Positions 34,575 through 41,902 of a stretch of DNA of 44,085 nt are shown here, piece after piece. Position numbers and translations under genes: made by a program. The stretch is from positions 1 through 44,085 of the forward strand of contig JAFZXZ010000027.1 of assembly GCA_017616555.1 (NCBI GenBank), written 5' to 3'. The first letter of the stretch is position 1. Each line of letters begins with the position of its first letter. The stretch is from a bacterium (GTDB taxonomy: Bacteria > Auribacterota > UBA3054). Below the pieces are notes generated by a model that was not told where the DNA came from, made no database searches, and saw only the letters and a list, made by a program, of their open reading frames with translations.

Positions 34575-34583
34575 TGATAAAAT
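34575..34583 (+). promoter_or_regulatory. Extended -10 of the third PEP-CTERM-like gene
   Basis: TGATAAAAT about 34 nt before the GTG start. An alternative is TTGCGT (34545-34550) with TATAAA (34569-34574), spacer 18. Either would start transcription just after hairpin B1. Confidence 0.45.
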
Positions 34584-34617
34584 AGCGAAGAATCTTGAAT
34601 AAAATTTTGGAGGCAGC

Positions 34618-37002
34618 GTGAAACGCTTTTTCTTTGTTTTTATCGTTATTTTTTGTTTTGCGGCGCAGGCCGAGACCTTCGATATCTCCACAGGTTCGCT
34701 TGTGATCAGCGAAAGCGGTTCCTGGGAGATAACCGGCAGCACGCATACCAATTCCGTTGTCGTTGAAGCGTCGGGCAACGTCAACATTACGCTGAAGGAC
34801 GTCACCATTACGAACGTGCTGGCGGCTGTCTCCATTTACGAAGGGCGCGTGAACATGACGCTCGTTGGCAGCAATACTGTCGTCTCCACGAAAGCCGCCG
34901 GCATCTATGTCGATAAGAAAGCGACTCTGACGATCAACGGTGATGACACCGCTTGCCTTTTTGCTACCTCTACAGGCGGCGAGGGCGCAGGCATCGGCGG
35001 CAACAAAGGCTACGGAACAGACGTTGGAACGCCAGGTAAGATCATCATCAACGGCGGCACCATCGTGGCTCAGGGCGCGAATTTCGCCACCGGTATCGGC
35101 GGCGGCTCCCACGGCCAGGCTTACCTTATCGTTAACGGCGGCTCCGTCACCGCCCTGGGCGGATACCTTGCGGCAGGCATTGGCGGCGGCTACGGCTATG
35201 AAGGCCACGCCGGCAACATCAGGATATCCGGAGGGTACGTCAAGGCTGTGGGCGATGGGAAAAGCGCGGGAATAGGCTGCGGGGGCGGCGGCGGACACGA
35301 CACCTATCCGGCAGGATTGATAATGATCACCGGCGGCACAGTGGAAGCCTACGCCAATTCCGGCGCCGGTATCGGCGCCAGCGGTGACGAGGGCGACAAC
35401 GGTCGCGCTCCTCAGATCTACATCAACGGCGGTTCTGTTTACGGCTCCTCCTCCACAGGTTCCCCGATAGGCCAGGGCGCCGGACAGTCCGAGTGTCCCG
35501 AGATCCTGACAAAGAAAGGCGGCGAGAAGATCTATCGCGCGAGCATAATCTCCGCCATAAAGGATCACTCCAGGACTTATGAATTCTCGGTGAAGAGGAA
35601 CGGATCCGATTATGATTACGCTTACGCAGGCAGCGGCTATCCCGACAGCGGAAATCTGTATTTTTACCTTCCCAACGGCGAGTATGAGATAAGTTCCGAA
35701 GCGGGCGGCTTCGCTGGGACTATCGACAACGCTGATGCGGCCTTTATCCAGGCGGCGACCGGCGAAGTGACGGTCTCCGTTGAAAAAGGCCCAATCATTA
35801 TCGACGACAACGGCGTCACCGGTTATGACGAGGGCGGTTGGTCTGTCAGCGGACTTTACGCCCACTACATCATCGTAGGGACGAGCGAGACGAACAGCAT
35901 CAGTATAATGGCTGGCGCGCCCAAAGTGACTTTGCGCGATGTTTCCGTTACGACCAACGCCGCGCTGTCCATTAAGAACGCCATCGTGACGCTTGTCCTT
36001 GAAGGCTCCAACACTCTGGTCTCCACGGAAGCGGCCGGCCTTTATGTCGATAAGAGCGCGTCCCTGACTATCAGCGAGGAAAGCACCGGCAGCCTTTACG
36101 CAATGTCCACAGGCGGTGAGGGCGCGGGCATCGGCGGCAACAAGGGCTACGGCACGCCCTACGGAACGCCGGGTCCAATCGTCATCAACGGCGGCACCAT
36201 TTTTGCCCAGGGCGCGGATTTCGGCACCGGCATCGGCGGCGGCTCCCACGGCCAGGCGGATCTCGTCATTAACGGAGGTAACATTACCGCTGTGGGCGGA
36301 TATCTTGCGGCTGGTATCGGCGGCGGTTACGGTTACGAAGGCAACGCCGGCAGCATCACTATTAACGGAGGCTACGTCAACGCCACAGGCGACGGTAAGA
36401 GCGCGGGCATCGGCTGCGGTGGCGGCGGCGGACATGACAAATATCCCGCCGGTCTGATCACCATCACAGGCGGGACCATAGAAACCTACGCTACCTACGG
36501 CGCCGGCATCGGCGGCAGCGGAGACAACGGAATAGACGGCCGCGGGCCTCAAATTTATATGAGCGGCGGCTCCGTTATAGGCTACTGCTTCGGCGAAGAG
36601 GTTGGCCGGGGCGAAGAAAACTCCTACGGCCCCTGGGACGAGGAGATAATGCCTTATGTGTTGAACAAGCCGGAAGGCGAAAGAATTTACGCCGCCTTAC
36701 TGCCGGAGATCATTCCAAGTCCTGAAACGATCCTGGAATTTGAGACTGAGCGCAAAGGAGACGAAAGCTTCTCCTACTCTTACGTCGGCAGCGGGCATTG
36801 GATCGAAGACGACCTTTTCTTCCAGCCGGGCTCTTTGAAGTTCCGTCTTCCCGACGGCGACTACGTCGTGAAGAACAAAGACCTGGTGCCATACGGCGGA
36901 AAAGTGGCAGGCGAAGACACGACTTTCGAACCCCTGCCGGAACCGGCCGCACTCGCTGCGGCGCTCCTCGCGCTGGCCGCTCTCCGCCTTCGCCGGAGGT
37001 AA
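34618..37002 (+). CDS. PEP-CTERM-like secreted beta-repeat protein 3
   Basis: A 794-residue exported protein with a GTG start, GGAGG only 4 nt upstream, and a signal peptide M-K-R-F-F-F ... A-Q-A (residues 1-18). Two halves (about 19-380 and 382-770) share G-A-G-I-G-G-N-K-G-Y-G-T and G-G-G-S-H-G-Q-A rungs. The C-terminal half ends with a longer segment before the sorting signal. P-E-P is at 774-776, then an Ala/Leu-rich helix and R-L-R-R-R. It is probably surface-exposed and glycan-binding by analogy to beta-helix carbohydrate-binding proteins; the ligand is unknown. Long reverse-strand readings across it are shadows. Confidence 0.86.
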   Translation: MKRFFFVFIVIFCFAAQAETFDISTGSLVISESGSWEITGSTHTNSVVVEASGNVNITLKDVTITNVLAAVSIYEGRVNMTLVGSNTVVSTKAAGIYVDKKATLTINGDDTACLFATSTGGEGAGIGGNKGYGTDVGTPGKIIINGGTIVAQGANFATGIGGGSHGQAYLIVNGGSVTALGGYLAAGIGGGYGYEGHAGNIRISGGYVKAVGDGKSAGIGCGGGGGHDTYPAGLIMITGGTVEAYANSGAGIGASGDEGDNGRAPQIYINGGSVYGSSSTGSPIGQGAGQSECPEILTKKGGEKIYRASIISAIKDHSRTYEFSVKRNGSDYDYAYAGSGYPDSGNLYFYLPNGEYEISSEAGGFAGTIDNADAAFIQAATGEVTVSVEKGPIIIDDNGVTGYDEGGWSVSGLYAHYIIVGTSETNSISIMAGAPKVTLRDVSVTTNAALSIKNAIVTLVLEGSNTLVSTEAAGLYVDKSASLTISEESTGSLYAMSTGGEGAGIGGNKGYGTPYGTPGPIVINGGTIFAQGADFGTGIGGGSHGQADLVINGGNITAVGGYLAAGIGGGYGYEGNAGSITINGGYVNATGDGKSAGIGCGGGGGHDKYPAGLITITGGTIETYATYGAGIGGSGDNGIDGRGPQIYMSGGSVIGYCFGEEVGRGEENSYGPWDEEIMPYVLNKPEGERIYAALLPEIIPSPETILEFETERKGDESFSYSYVGSGHWIEDDLFFQPGSLKFRLPDGDYVVKNKDLVPYGGKVAGEDTTFEPLPEPAALAAALLALAALRLRRR

Positions 37003-37026
37003 GCGCTACTGCTGGGAGCAAAAGGG

Positions 37027-37106
37027 AGCATATATCCCTAAGCGAACTCACGGAGGACGCAAATCAAGGCAATGCGCGCGTAGTCCGTGAGCGGGGGGTA
37101 TATGCT
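37027..37106. repeat. Hairpin element type A, copy A4 with mismatched flanks
   Basis: Short outer arms (37027-37038 AGCATATATCCC and 37095-37106 GGGGTATATGCT, one G-T pair) around an intact core. Beyond the arms the two flanks do not pair: the left flank matches that of A2, while the right flank is the complement of the left flank of A5. It lies 24 nt after the stop of PEP-CTERM-like gene 3. Confidence 0.85.
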
Positions 37107-37160
37107 ACGTTCGCACGATGCATGCTTGCGTAGCGACCTGAATGGGCAAGCGCCGCACTT

Positions 37161-37169
37161 TGGTAAAAT
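37161..37169 (+). promoter_or_regulatory. Extended -10 of the fourth PEP-CTERM-like gene
   Basis: TGGTAAAAT, about 40 nt before the ATG at 37210; no convincing -35. GGAGGGG precedes the ATG. Confidence 0.5.
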
Positions 37170-37209
37170 AGTGAGCGTAAAATTAATCAATCCTCGGAGG
37201 GGATAATAC

Positions 37210-39636
37210 ATGAAAAAAGCATTTGTTTTGTTTGCTGTGTTTGCGGCCATCGGCGCCATGGCCGAGACCGCGGTTTTGAGCGGCGCTTACGGCGTTACGG
37301 AATTTTCCACTGCCGGCGTCAAAGGCTATAACAGCAGCGGCAGCGAAGTAACCGGCGTGTTCGACGATTACATCATCCAGGATACTCCGGAATCCAGTTA
37401 CGGCATCACCGTTTCCGGCGGCACGCACAAGATCAGGTTAGTGGACGTGCATATCGTTTCCAGCAACAGCTTCACCTTCGAAATTAACGGCGGCAATGTC
37501 AATCTGGAACTGAACGGCAGCAACGCCTTCGTGTCCGGCGCCAGCTGCGGCGTTCTGGTTGACAAGGAAGCTTCGCTTACCATCACCGGCGGAGGTTTTC
37601 TTACGGCTATCGCCTCGGCTGAACTGGAAGACGGAAAATCCAACGGCTGCGCAGGCCTGGGCGGCTATGCCGGGGAAGATTCCGGCGCGATCGTAATTGA
37701 GAGCGGCACGGTTTACGCCCGCGGCGCGGTCTATGCTTCCGGCTTGGGCGGCGGCGCCCACGCTGTCGCCAACGTTACCATCAACGGCGGCCAAGTCTTC
37801 GCCTACGGCGGAAATTACGGCGCCGGCATTGGCGGCGGCACAGGCTGGGAAGGCCATGCCGGGAAAATTACCATCAACGGCGGCTACGTCTTTGCCTTCG
37901 GTGGAAACAACGGCGCCGGCATCGGCTGCGGCGACGAAGGCGGCCACAACGAATATCCCGCCGGTGCGGTCACCATCACTGGCGGAACGATTGAAGCCTA
38001 CAGCGTGTACGGCGCCGGCATCGGCGCGGGATCAGGCCCGGGCGACAGCGGCCGCGGCCCGAATGTCACAATTTCTGGCGGCTCCATCTACGCTTATTCC
38101 AGCAGTGGCGAAGAGATCGGCCAGGGCCAGAATCACTCCGAATGCCCCGAGCTCGTCAACGCCAAGGGCGAGAAAATTTACAAAGTGACGGTTTACGGCG
38201 CGACGCCTGAAGAAGGCGGCCCCTTCACCTGCACGGTCACAAGAAAAGGCGACGAGACTTTCTCCTACTCCTACGAAGGCGAAGGCCACAGCTCGACTCC
38301 GGATCTTTACTTCTATCTGCCCAACGGCGAATACACCGTCGTTTGCGGGGAAAACGAATACGTCGGCGAAGTCAAGGACGCTGACACTTACTTCGTGAAG
38401 AAAGCCAGCGGCTCCATAGAGCTGTCCGTGGAATACGGCAACACCGTCTTCAGCTCCCACGGCGTGGACGGCTACACCTTGACCGGCAGCCACATCGGCG
38501 GCATCTATGAAGAGTACACCTTAATGGGCCACACCGAAGAGTACACCGTCAAGGTGACCAGCGGGGTGCATCAGATCACCATAACGAACGTCATCGTCGC
38601 GACCACCAACAGCTGCGCCTTCGACATCGAAGGCTCGATTGTTACGTTGTTATTGGCTGGCAGCAACTCCTTCGTTTCCGGCGGAGGCTGCGGCATCCAC
38701 GTCGCCAAGAACTCCTCCCTCACCATCAAGGGCATCGGCGAAGGCTCCGTGACCGCCATAGCCACCGGCGAAGACGGTGCTGGCGGCATGGCCTGCGCGG
38801 GCATTGGCGGCGGCAACAACGAAGCCAACGGCCCGATCGTCATTGAGAGCGGCAGCGTCATGGCCCAGGGCGCGGCTTACGCAGCCGGCATTGGCGGCGG
38901 CGCTCAGGCTCCCGCTGACGTGACCATCAAAGGCGGCGAAGTTTACGCCATGGCCGGCGTCTTCGGCGCGGGCATCGGCGGCGGCACCGGCTGGGGTGGC
39001 TACGCCGGCACCATTAACATCGAGGGCGGCTATGTGGCGGCCCAGGCTGTCAACGGTGCGGCTATCGGCTGCGGCGACGAGGGCGGCCACAACGTTTATC
39101 CCGCCGGCACGGTCAACATCACCGGCGGCACCATCACTGCGGAAAGCTCCGGCGGCGCTGGCATCGGCGCCGGCTCCGGTCCGGAAGAAAGCGGCAGAGG
39201 CCCGAACATCTACCTCAGCAACTGCTCCATTTACGCTCTCTCCATCACCGGCTGGCCTATCGGCCAAGGAACGGCTATGGGCGAGTGCCCCGCTCCCCTT
39301 GACAAGGAAGGCGGCAAGGAAGTTTACGGCGCGATTATCCCTGAGATCCTGCCCGACCAGGAAACTTACCGCACGATCTACGGCGTGAAGCTCAATGACA
39401 CTTCCTTCGAATACACCTATTACGGCCGCGGACACTTCATAGAAGAAGACCTCTTCTTCCCCTACGGCTCTCTGCAGTTCTTCCTGCCCAACGGCAGCTA
39501 CGTTGTCCAGGGCGAAGACACCCTGCCCTACGGCGGCACAATAAAGGACGCGGACACGACCTTCGAAGTCGTGCCGGAACCGGCCCTTTTTGGTCTCCTG
39601 GCGCTTCTGGCGTTCTGTTTGGTTTCGCGACGATAG
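37210..39636 (+). CDS. PEP-CTERM-like secreted beta-repeat protein 4
   Basis: An 808-residue exported protein with a strong ribosome site and signal peptide (residues 1-18, ending A-M-A). Two halves (about 19-395 and 397-785) each open with a strand-rich S-x-x-G-V-x-G-Y segment. Each then carries G-A-G-I-G-G-G, C-G-D-E-G-G-H-N and G-A-G-I-G-A-G-S-G-P rungs shared with proteins 2 and 3. P-E-P is at 789-791, followed by a Leu/Phe-rich helix and S-R-R. It is the least similar of the four in its N-terminal lead. The stop codon lies inside the left arm of hairpin element B2. Confidence 0.86.
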   Translation: MKKAFVLFAVFAAIGAMAETAVLSGAYGVTEFSTAGVKGYNSSGSEVTGVFDDYIIQDTPESSYGITVSGGTHKIRLVDVHIVSSNSFTFEINGGNVNLELNGSNAFVSGASCGVLVDKEASLTITGGGFLTAIASAELEDGKSNGCAGLGGYAGEDSGAIVIESGTVYARGAVYASGLGGGAHAVANVTINGGQVFAYGGNYGAGIGGGTGWEGHAGKITINGGYVFAFGGNNGAGIGCGDEGGHNEYPAGAVTITGGTIEAYSVYGAGIGAGSGPGDSGRGPNVTISGGSIYAYSSSGEEIGQGQNHSECPELVNAKGEKIYKVTVYGATPEEGGPFTCTVTRKGDETFSYSYEGEGHSSTPDLYFYLPNGEYTVVCGENEYVGEVKDADTYFVKKASGSIELSVEYGNTVFSSHGVDGYTLTGSHIGGIYEEYTLMGHTEEYTVKVTSGVHQITITNVIVATTNSCAFDIEGSIVTLLLAGSNSFVSGGGCGIHVAKNSSLTIKGIGEGSVTAIATGEDGAGGMACAGIGGGNNEANGPIVIESGSVMAQGAAYAAGIGGGAQAPADVTIKGGEVYAMAGVFGAGIGGGTGWGGYAGTINIEGGYVAAQAVNGAAIGCGDEGGHNVYPAGTVNITGGTITAESSGGAGIGAGSGPEESGRGPNIYLSNCSIYALSITGWPIGQGTAMGECPAPLDKEGGKEVYGAIIPEILPDQETYRTIYGVKLNDTSFEYTYYGRGHFIEEDLFFPYGSLQFFLPNGSYVVQGEDTLPYGGTIKDADTTFEVVPEPALFGLLALLAFCLVSRR

Positions 39637-39696
39637 AATCATGTGCCCGTAAGCAAACTCAGCGAAGCTTGTTTGCCAAGGGCATATGATTTATCG
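39631..39696. repeat. Hairpin element type B, copy B2
   Basis: Arms 39631-39648 and 39680-39696 pair except for one bulged G and one G-T. They contain AATCATGTGCCC and GGGCATATGATT, different in sequence from B1 but again mutually complementary. The core between them is identical to that of B1. It overlaps the last codons of PEP-CTERM-like gene 4. Confidence 0.85.
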
Positions 39697-39727
39697 GAGC
39701 GAAACGAGCGTACGCGCAGCGCAAAAG

Positions 39728-39756
39728 AGGCTCTTCCGAAAGGGAGAGCCTTTTTT
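39728..39756 (+). terminator. Intrinsic terminator after the PEP-CTERM-like block
   Basis: Ten-bp stem AGGCTCTTCC / GGGAGAGCCT with a GAAA tetraloop (39738-39741), then six T. It ends plus-strand transcription from the fourth gene. Confidence 0.93.
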
Positions 39757-39760
39757 ATTG

Positions 39761-39797
39761 CCATGATATTTGCAAGTCTAACTTGCAAATATCATGG
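39761..39797. repeat. Perfect 17-bp inverted repeat
   Basis: CCATGATATTTGCAAGT, a 3-nt loop, then its exact complement. It lies between the plus-strand terminator and the end of the minus-strand DUF4143 gene. No T-run follows on the minus strand, so it is not a standard terminator for that gene. Confidence 0.9.
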
Positions 39798-39815
39798 TAT
39801 CGAAATAAGCGTTCC

Positions 39816-41138
39816 TTATAGTTTGGAAAGCGTAAGCGAGCGATTCAGAGATCCGGTCCAATAAATTGGGATGAAGGCAAGCCGCTTTTCTTCTAAGACT
39901 TTGTATTGCCCGGAAGACAAAACAACGCCCGTTTTGATGTTGGGAAAATCCTTCAGAAGTTGATGCATGCTCTTCAGTGAACCCGCGGCGCCGCTTTTAA
40001 CCTCGATCGGCAAGACTTCTCCGTTACAGGCAACCATAAAATCAACTTCCGCCTGCGCGCTTTTTCCATCGCGTTTCCACCAATGCGGTTCGGAAGGGCC
40101 AAAGGCAGCCAGCAATTCCTGAGCGACGAATTGTTCGGCCAAGGCGCCGTTGTAAATATTTAGAAGGTCATCAGAGCGCAAAACTTCATCGGCCGGGCGT
40201 CCGGACATGGCTTGATAAATGCCGATGTCACCGGCGTAAGGTTTAATTCGCGGCGTAACGTCGAGGTCGAAAGGAAGCTTGGCGGAAGAGACGGCTTTGG
40301 AAACTTTGAGCAATCTTGCTCTGCAGAGAAGGTCGAGGGCTTTTTTATTTGTAACGCCTGTTTTTTCCCTAGAGAGAGAAGCATAGGAGATTTGACGTCC
40401 AACCGAAGCGTTGGCGTTGTACCAAACGTCCCGCAGTGTTGCCGAATCCATTTGCTTAGGATATTTGCCAAAATCCTGCTCGAAAGCTGTTATCAGATCC
40501 TGCTGCAATTCCCGTACGTTTAGATAACTGCGGGTCTCGCTCCAAACGCTAACACATTCCGGAAGGCCTCCTACGATCGAGTAAGCGCGTACTTCTTCCA
40601 GTAATTTCGCGTGAACGGCATCGGAAAATTTGACGAAGGGGCCGGACAGAGTCTCGGCAAGTTTTTCGTTGCCGACTGCGACAAGGAATTCTGTGAAAGA
40701 CATGGGGTACAGTTCCGCAAACTGAACCCGCCCTACCGGGAAATCCCCTTCTTTCAAAGCAAAGTCAAGGAGCGAACCTGCGGCGATGACCGGTATTTGC
40801 GGAAGCATTTCATAAAAATAGCGAAGAGCGGAAAGCGCTTTTGGGCAGAGTTGGATCTCGTCTAAGAATAAAAGGACTTCGCCTCCTAAGAGCTTTTTGC
40901 CAACCATTAGTTCAAGCTCGTTGCAAATGCGCTTGGGATCAAGGTCTTGTTCAAAGAGCTCGCCCCATTTTTTGGATACTTCAAAGTTTATTTCGACAAA
41001 ATTGTCGCCAAACACGCGCTTAGCAAAATCCCGGATGCACCAAGTTTTACCGGTTTGACGCATGCCGCGAACGATAAGAGGTTTGCGTTTGCTTTTGGCG
41101 TACCAGGTGTCAAGAGTGTGTAAAAAGTCTCGATTCAT
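39816..41138 (-). CDS. AAA-family ATPase with DUF4143 domain
   Basis: A 440-residue ATPase of the AAA_14/DUF4143 type. Walker A is G25-M-R-Q-T-G-K-T32 and Walker B is V-L-L-F-L-D93-E94-I-Q. The C-terminal domain (about 205-420) ends with a nuclease-like fold signature, E-V-D-F-M-V-A and V-L-P-I-E-V-K-S-G, resembling PD-(D/E)XK. The family is common and mobile in gut bacteria, and its function is unsettled. The gene has its own promoter just upstream of the ATG. It stands alone between two regions of repeats, which suggests it was acquired separately. Confidence 0.9.
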   Translation of the reverse strand: MNRDFLHTLDTWYAKSKRKPLIVRGMRQTGKTWCIRDFAKRVFGDNFVEINFEVSKKWGELFEQDLDPKRICNELELMVGKKLLGGEVLLFLDEIQLCPKALSALRYFYEMLPQIPVIAAGSLLDFALKEGDFPVGRVQFAELYPMSFTEFLVAVGNEKLAETLSGPFVKFSDAVHAKLLEEVRAYSIVGGLPECVSVWSETRSYLNVRELQQDLITAFEQDFGKYPKQMDSATLRDVWYNANASVGRQISYASLSREKTGVTNKKALDLLCRARLLKVSKAVSSAKLPFDLDVTPRIKPYAGDIGIYQAMSGRPADEVLRSDDLLNIYNGALAEQFVAQELLAAFGPSEPHWWKRDGKSAQAEVDFMVACNGEVLPIEVKSGAAGSLKSMHQLLKDFPNIKTGVVLSSGQYKVLEEKRLAFIPIYWTGSLNRSLTLSKL

Positions 41139-41171
41139 GTCTTTTACCCCTTAAAAATTTTAACAAACACA

Positions 41172-41200
41172 TATATACCATAATTCCAATATGATTGCAA
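41172..41200 (-). promoter_or_regulatory. Promoter of the DUF4143 ATPase gene
   Basis: On the minus strand TTGCAA (41200-41195) and TATATA (41177-41172), spacer 17 bp ending in TGG, so an extended -10. It lies about 34 nt before the ATG. Confidence 0.6.
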
Positions 41201-41204
41201 TAGC

Positions 41205-41295
41205 AATTTAGATTTATGGGGGGTGTTTGGTGATTTACGATTTAGATTTATGGGGGGTGTTTCGTAAATCCAATTTAGATTTAGGGGGGGTGTTT
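41205..41295. repeat. Three tandem repeats with embedded inverted repeat
   Basis: Copies at 41205-41228, 41239-41262 and 41272-41295, each TTTAGATTTA(T) followed by six or seven G and TGTTT; period 33-34 bp. GATTTACG (41232-41239) and CGTAAATC (41263-41270) flank the middle copy as a perfect 8-bp inverted repeat. The block fills the gap between the trmH-like stop and the DUF4143 promoter. Confidence 0.9.
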
Positions 41296-41297
41296 GC

Positions 41298-41900
41298 TTA
41301 TTGACGCTTGTTGCGCTTGGGTTCGTCTTCGAGCCAGCGGGAGAGGATCTCGGCCTTTTGCGCTTCGGAGAGGGTGCAGCCTGGCAGCTCTTTGCGCAAA
41401 CGGGGCAGGAAGGCCCCTAGCGAGGCCGCAAAGGCCGCCGAGATGTTCAGGCTCTCTACGAACCCGTACATCGGCAAATAAGCCTTTAAATCGCATTCCG
41501 CTAAACTTTCCTCCCCTACGCCCCGGTGCTCGTTGCCGAAAATAATGGCCAGCGGTTTGTCGATGGGCAGTTCGGGAAGGGGGAAGGCTTTTTCTCCCTC
41601 CTTGGGGAGGGCGGTGGCGACGATCAGGCGCCCTTCAGAGCGGAGAAAGTCGAAGCACTCCTCGTGGGAATGCCAGAATTTGAGGTCCAGCCAGCGCTCG
41701 CAGCCCTTGGAGATCTTGCGCTCCAGGTCGAATTTTTCGCTGGTGGTGATGATGTGTATTTCCTGGAGGCCGAAGGCTTCGCAGCTTCTAAGGACCGCCG
41801 CGAAGTTGTAAGGGTCGTAAACGTTGTCGAGGACGGGAACGAGGTAGTTCGTCCTGTTGTCGAGGACCGCCTTTATTTTTTCCAGCCTTTCGGGAGTCAT
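41298..41900 (-). CDS. trmH: TrmH-like tRNA 2'-O-ribose methyltransferase (SPOUT)
   Basis: A 200-residue SPOUT methyltransferase, most like TrmH, which methylates the 2'-OH of G18 in tRNA. Motif 1 is N-F-A-A-V-L-R-S-C-E-A-F-G-L (about 32-45), motif 2 is A-I-I-F-G-N-E-H-R-G-V and motif 3 is L-P-M-Y-G-F-V-E-S-L-N-I-S-A-A-F-A. The Arg of motif 1 and the knotted C-terminal loop are intact. It is shorter than E. coli TrmH, lacking some C-terminal extension. The start is 2 nt from the end of the deacetylase gene, so it is the last gene of a leftward operon, with AAGGAAAAGG upstream. Confidence 0.88.
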   Translation of the reverse strand: MTPERLEKIKAVLDNRTNYLVPVLDNVYDPYNFAAVLRSCEAFGLQEIHIITTSEKFDLERKISKGCERWLDLKFWHSHEECFDFLRSEGRLIVATALPKEGEKAFPLPELPIDKPLAIIFGNEHRGVGEESLAECDLKAYLPMYGFVESLNISAAFAASLGAFLPRLRKELPGCTLSEAQKAEILSRWLEDEPKRNKRQ

Positions 41901-41902
41901 CT

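Noticed and set aside
34510..36552. 680-codon open frame on the minus strand, and similar long minus-strand frames across the other PEP-CTERM-like genes
   Set aside because: They mirror the repetitive GC-rich plus-strand genes, run through hairpin elements or promoters, and have low-complexity Ala/Asp/Gly products.
24478..37094. Peptide S-E-L-T-E-D-A-N-Q-G read from several type A cores
   Set aside because: The frame is open only because the core DNA is conserved; copies are inverted or truncated and lack start sites, so it is not coding.
29301..39696. Gene-plus-hairpin units as integron cassettes with attC sites
   Set aside because: The hairpin ends lack paired GTTRRRY and RYYYAAC core sites, each gene has its own promoter, and no integrase is present.
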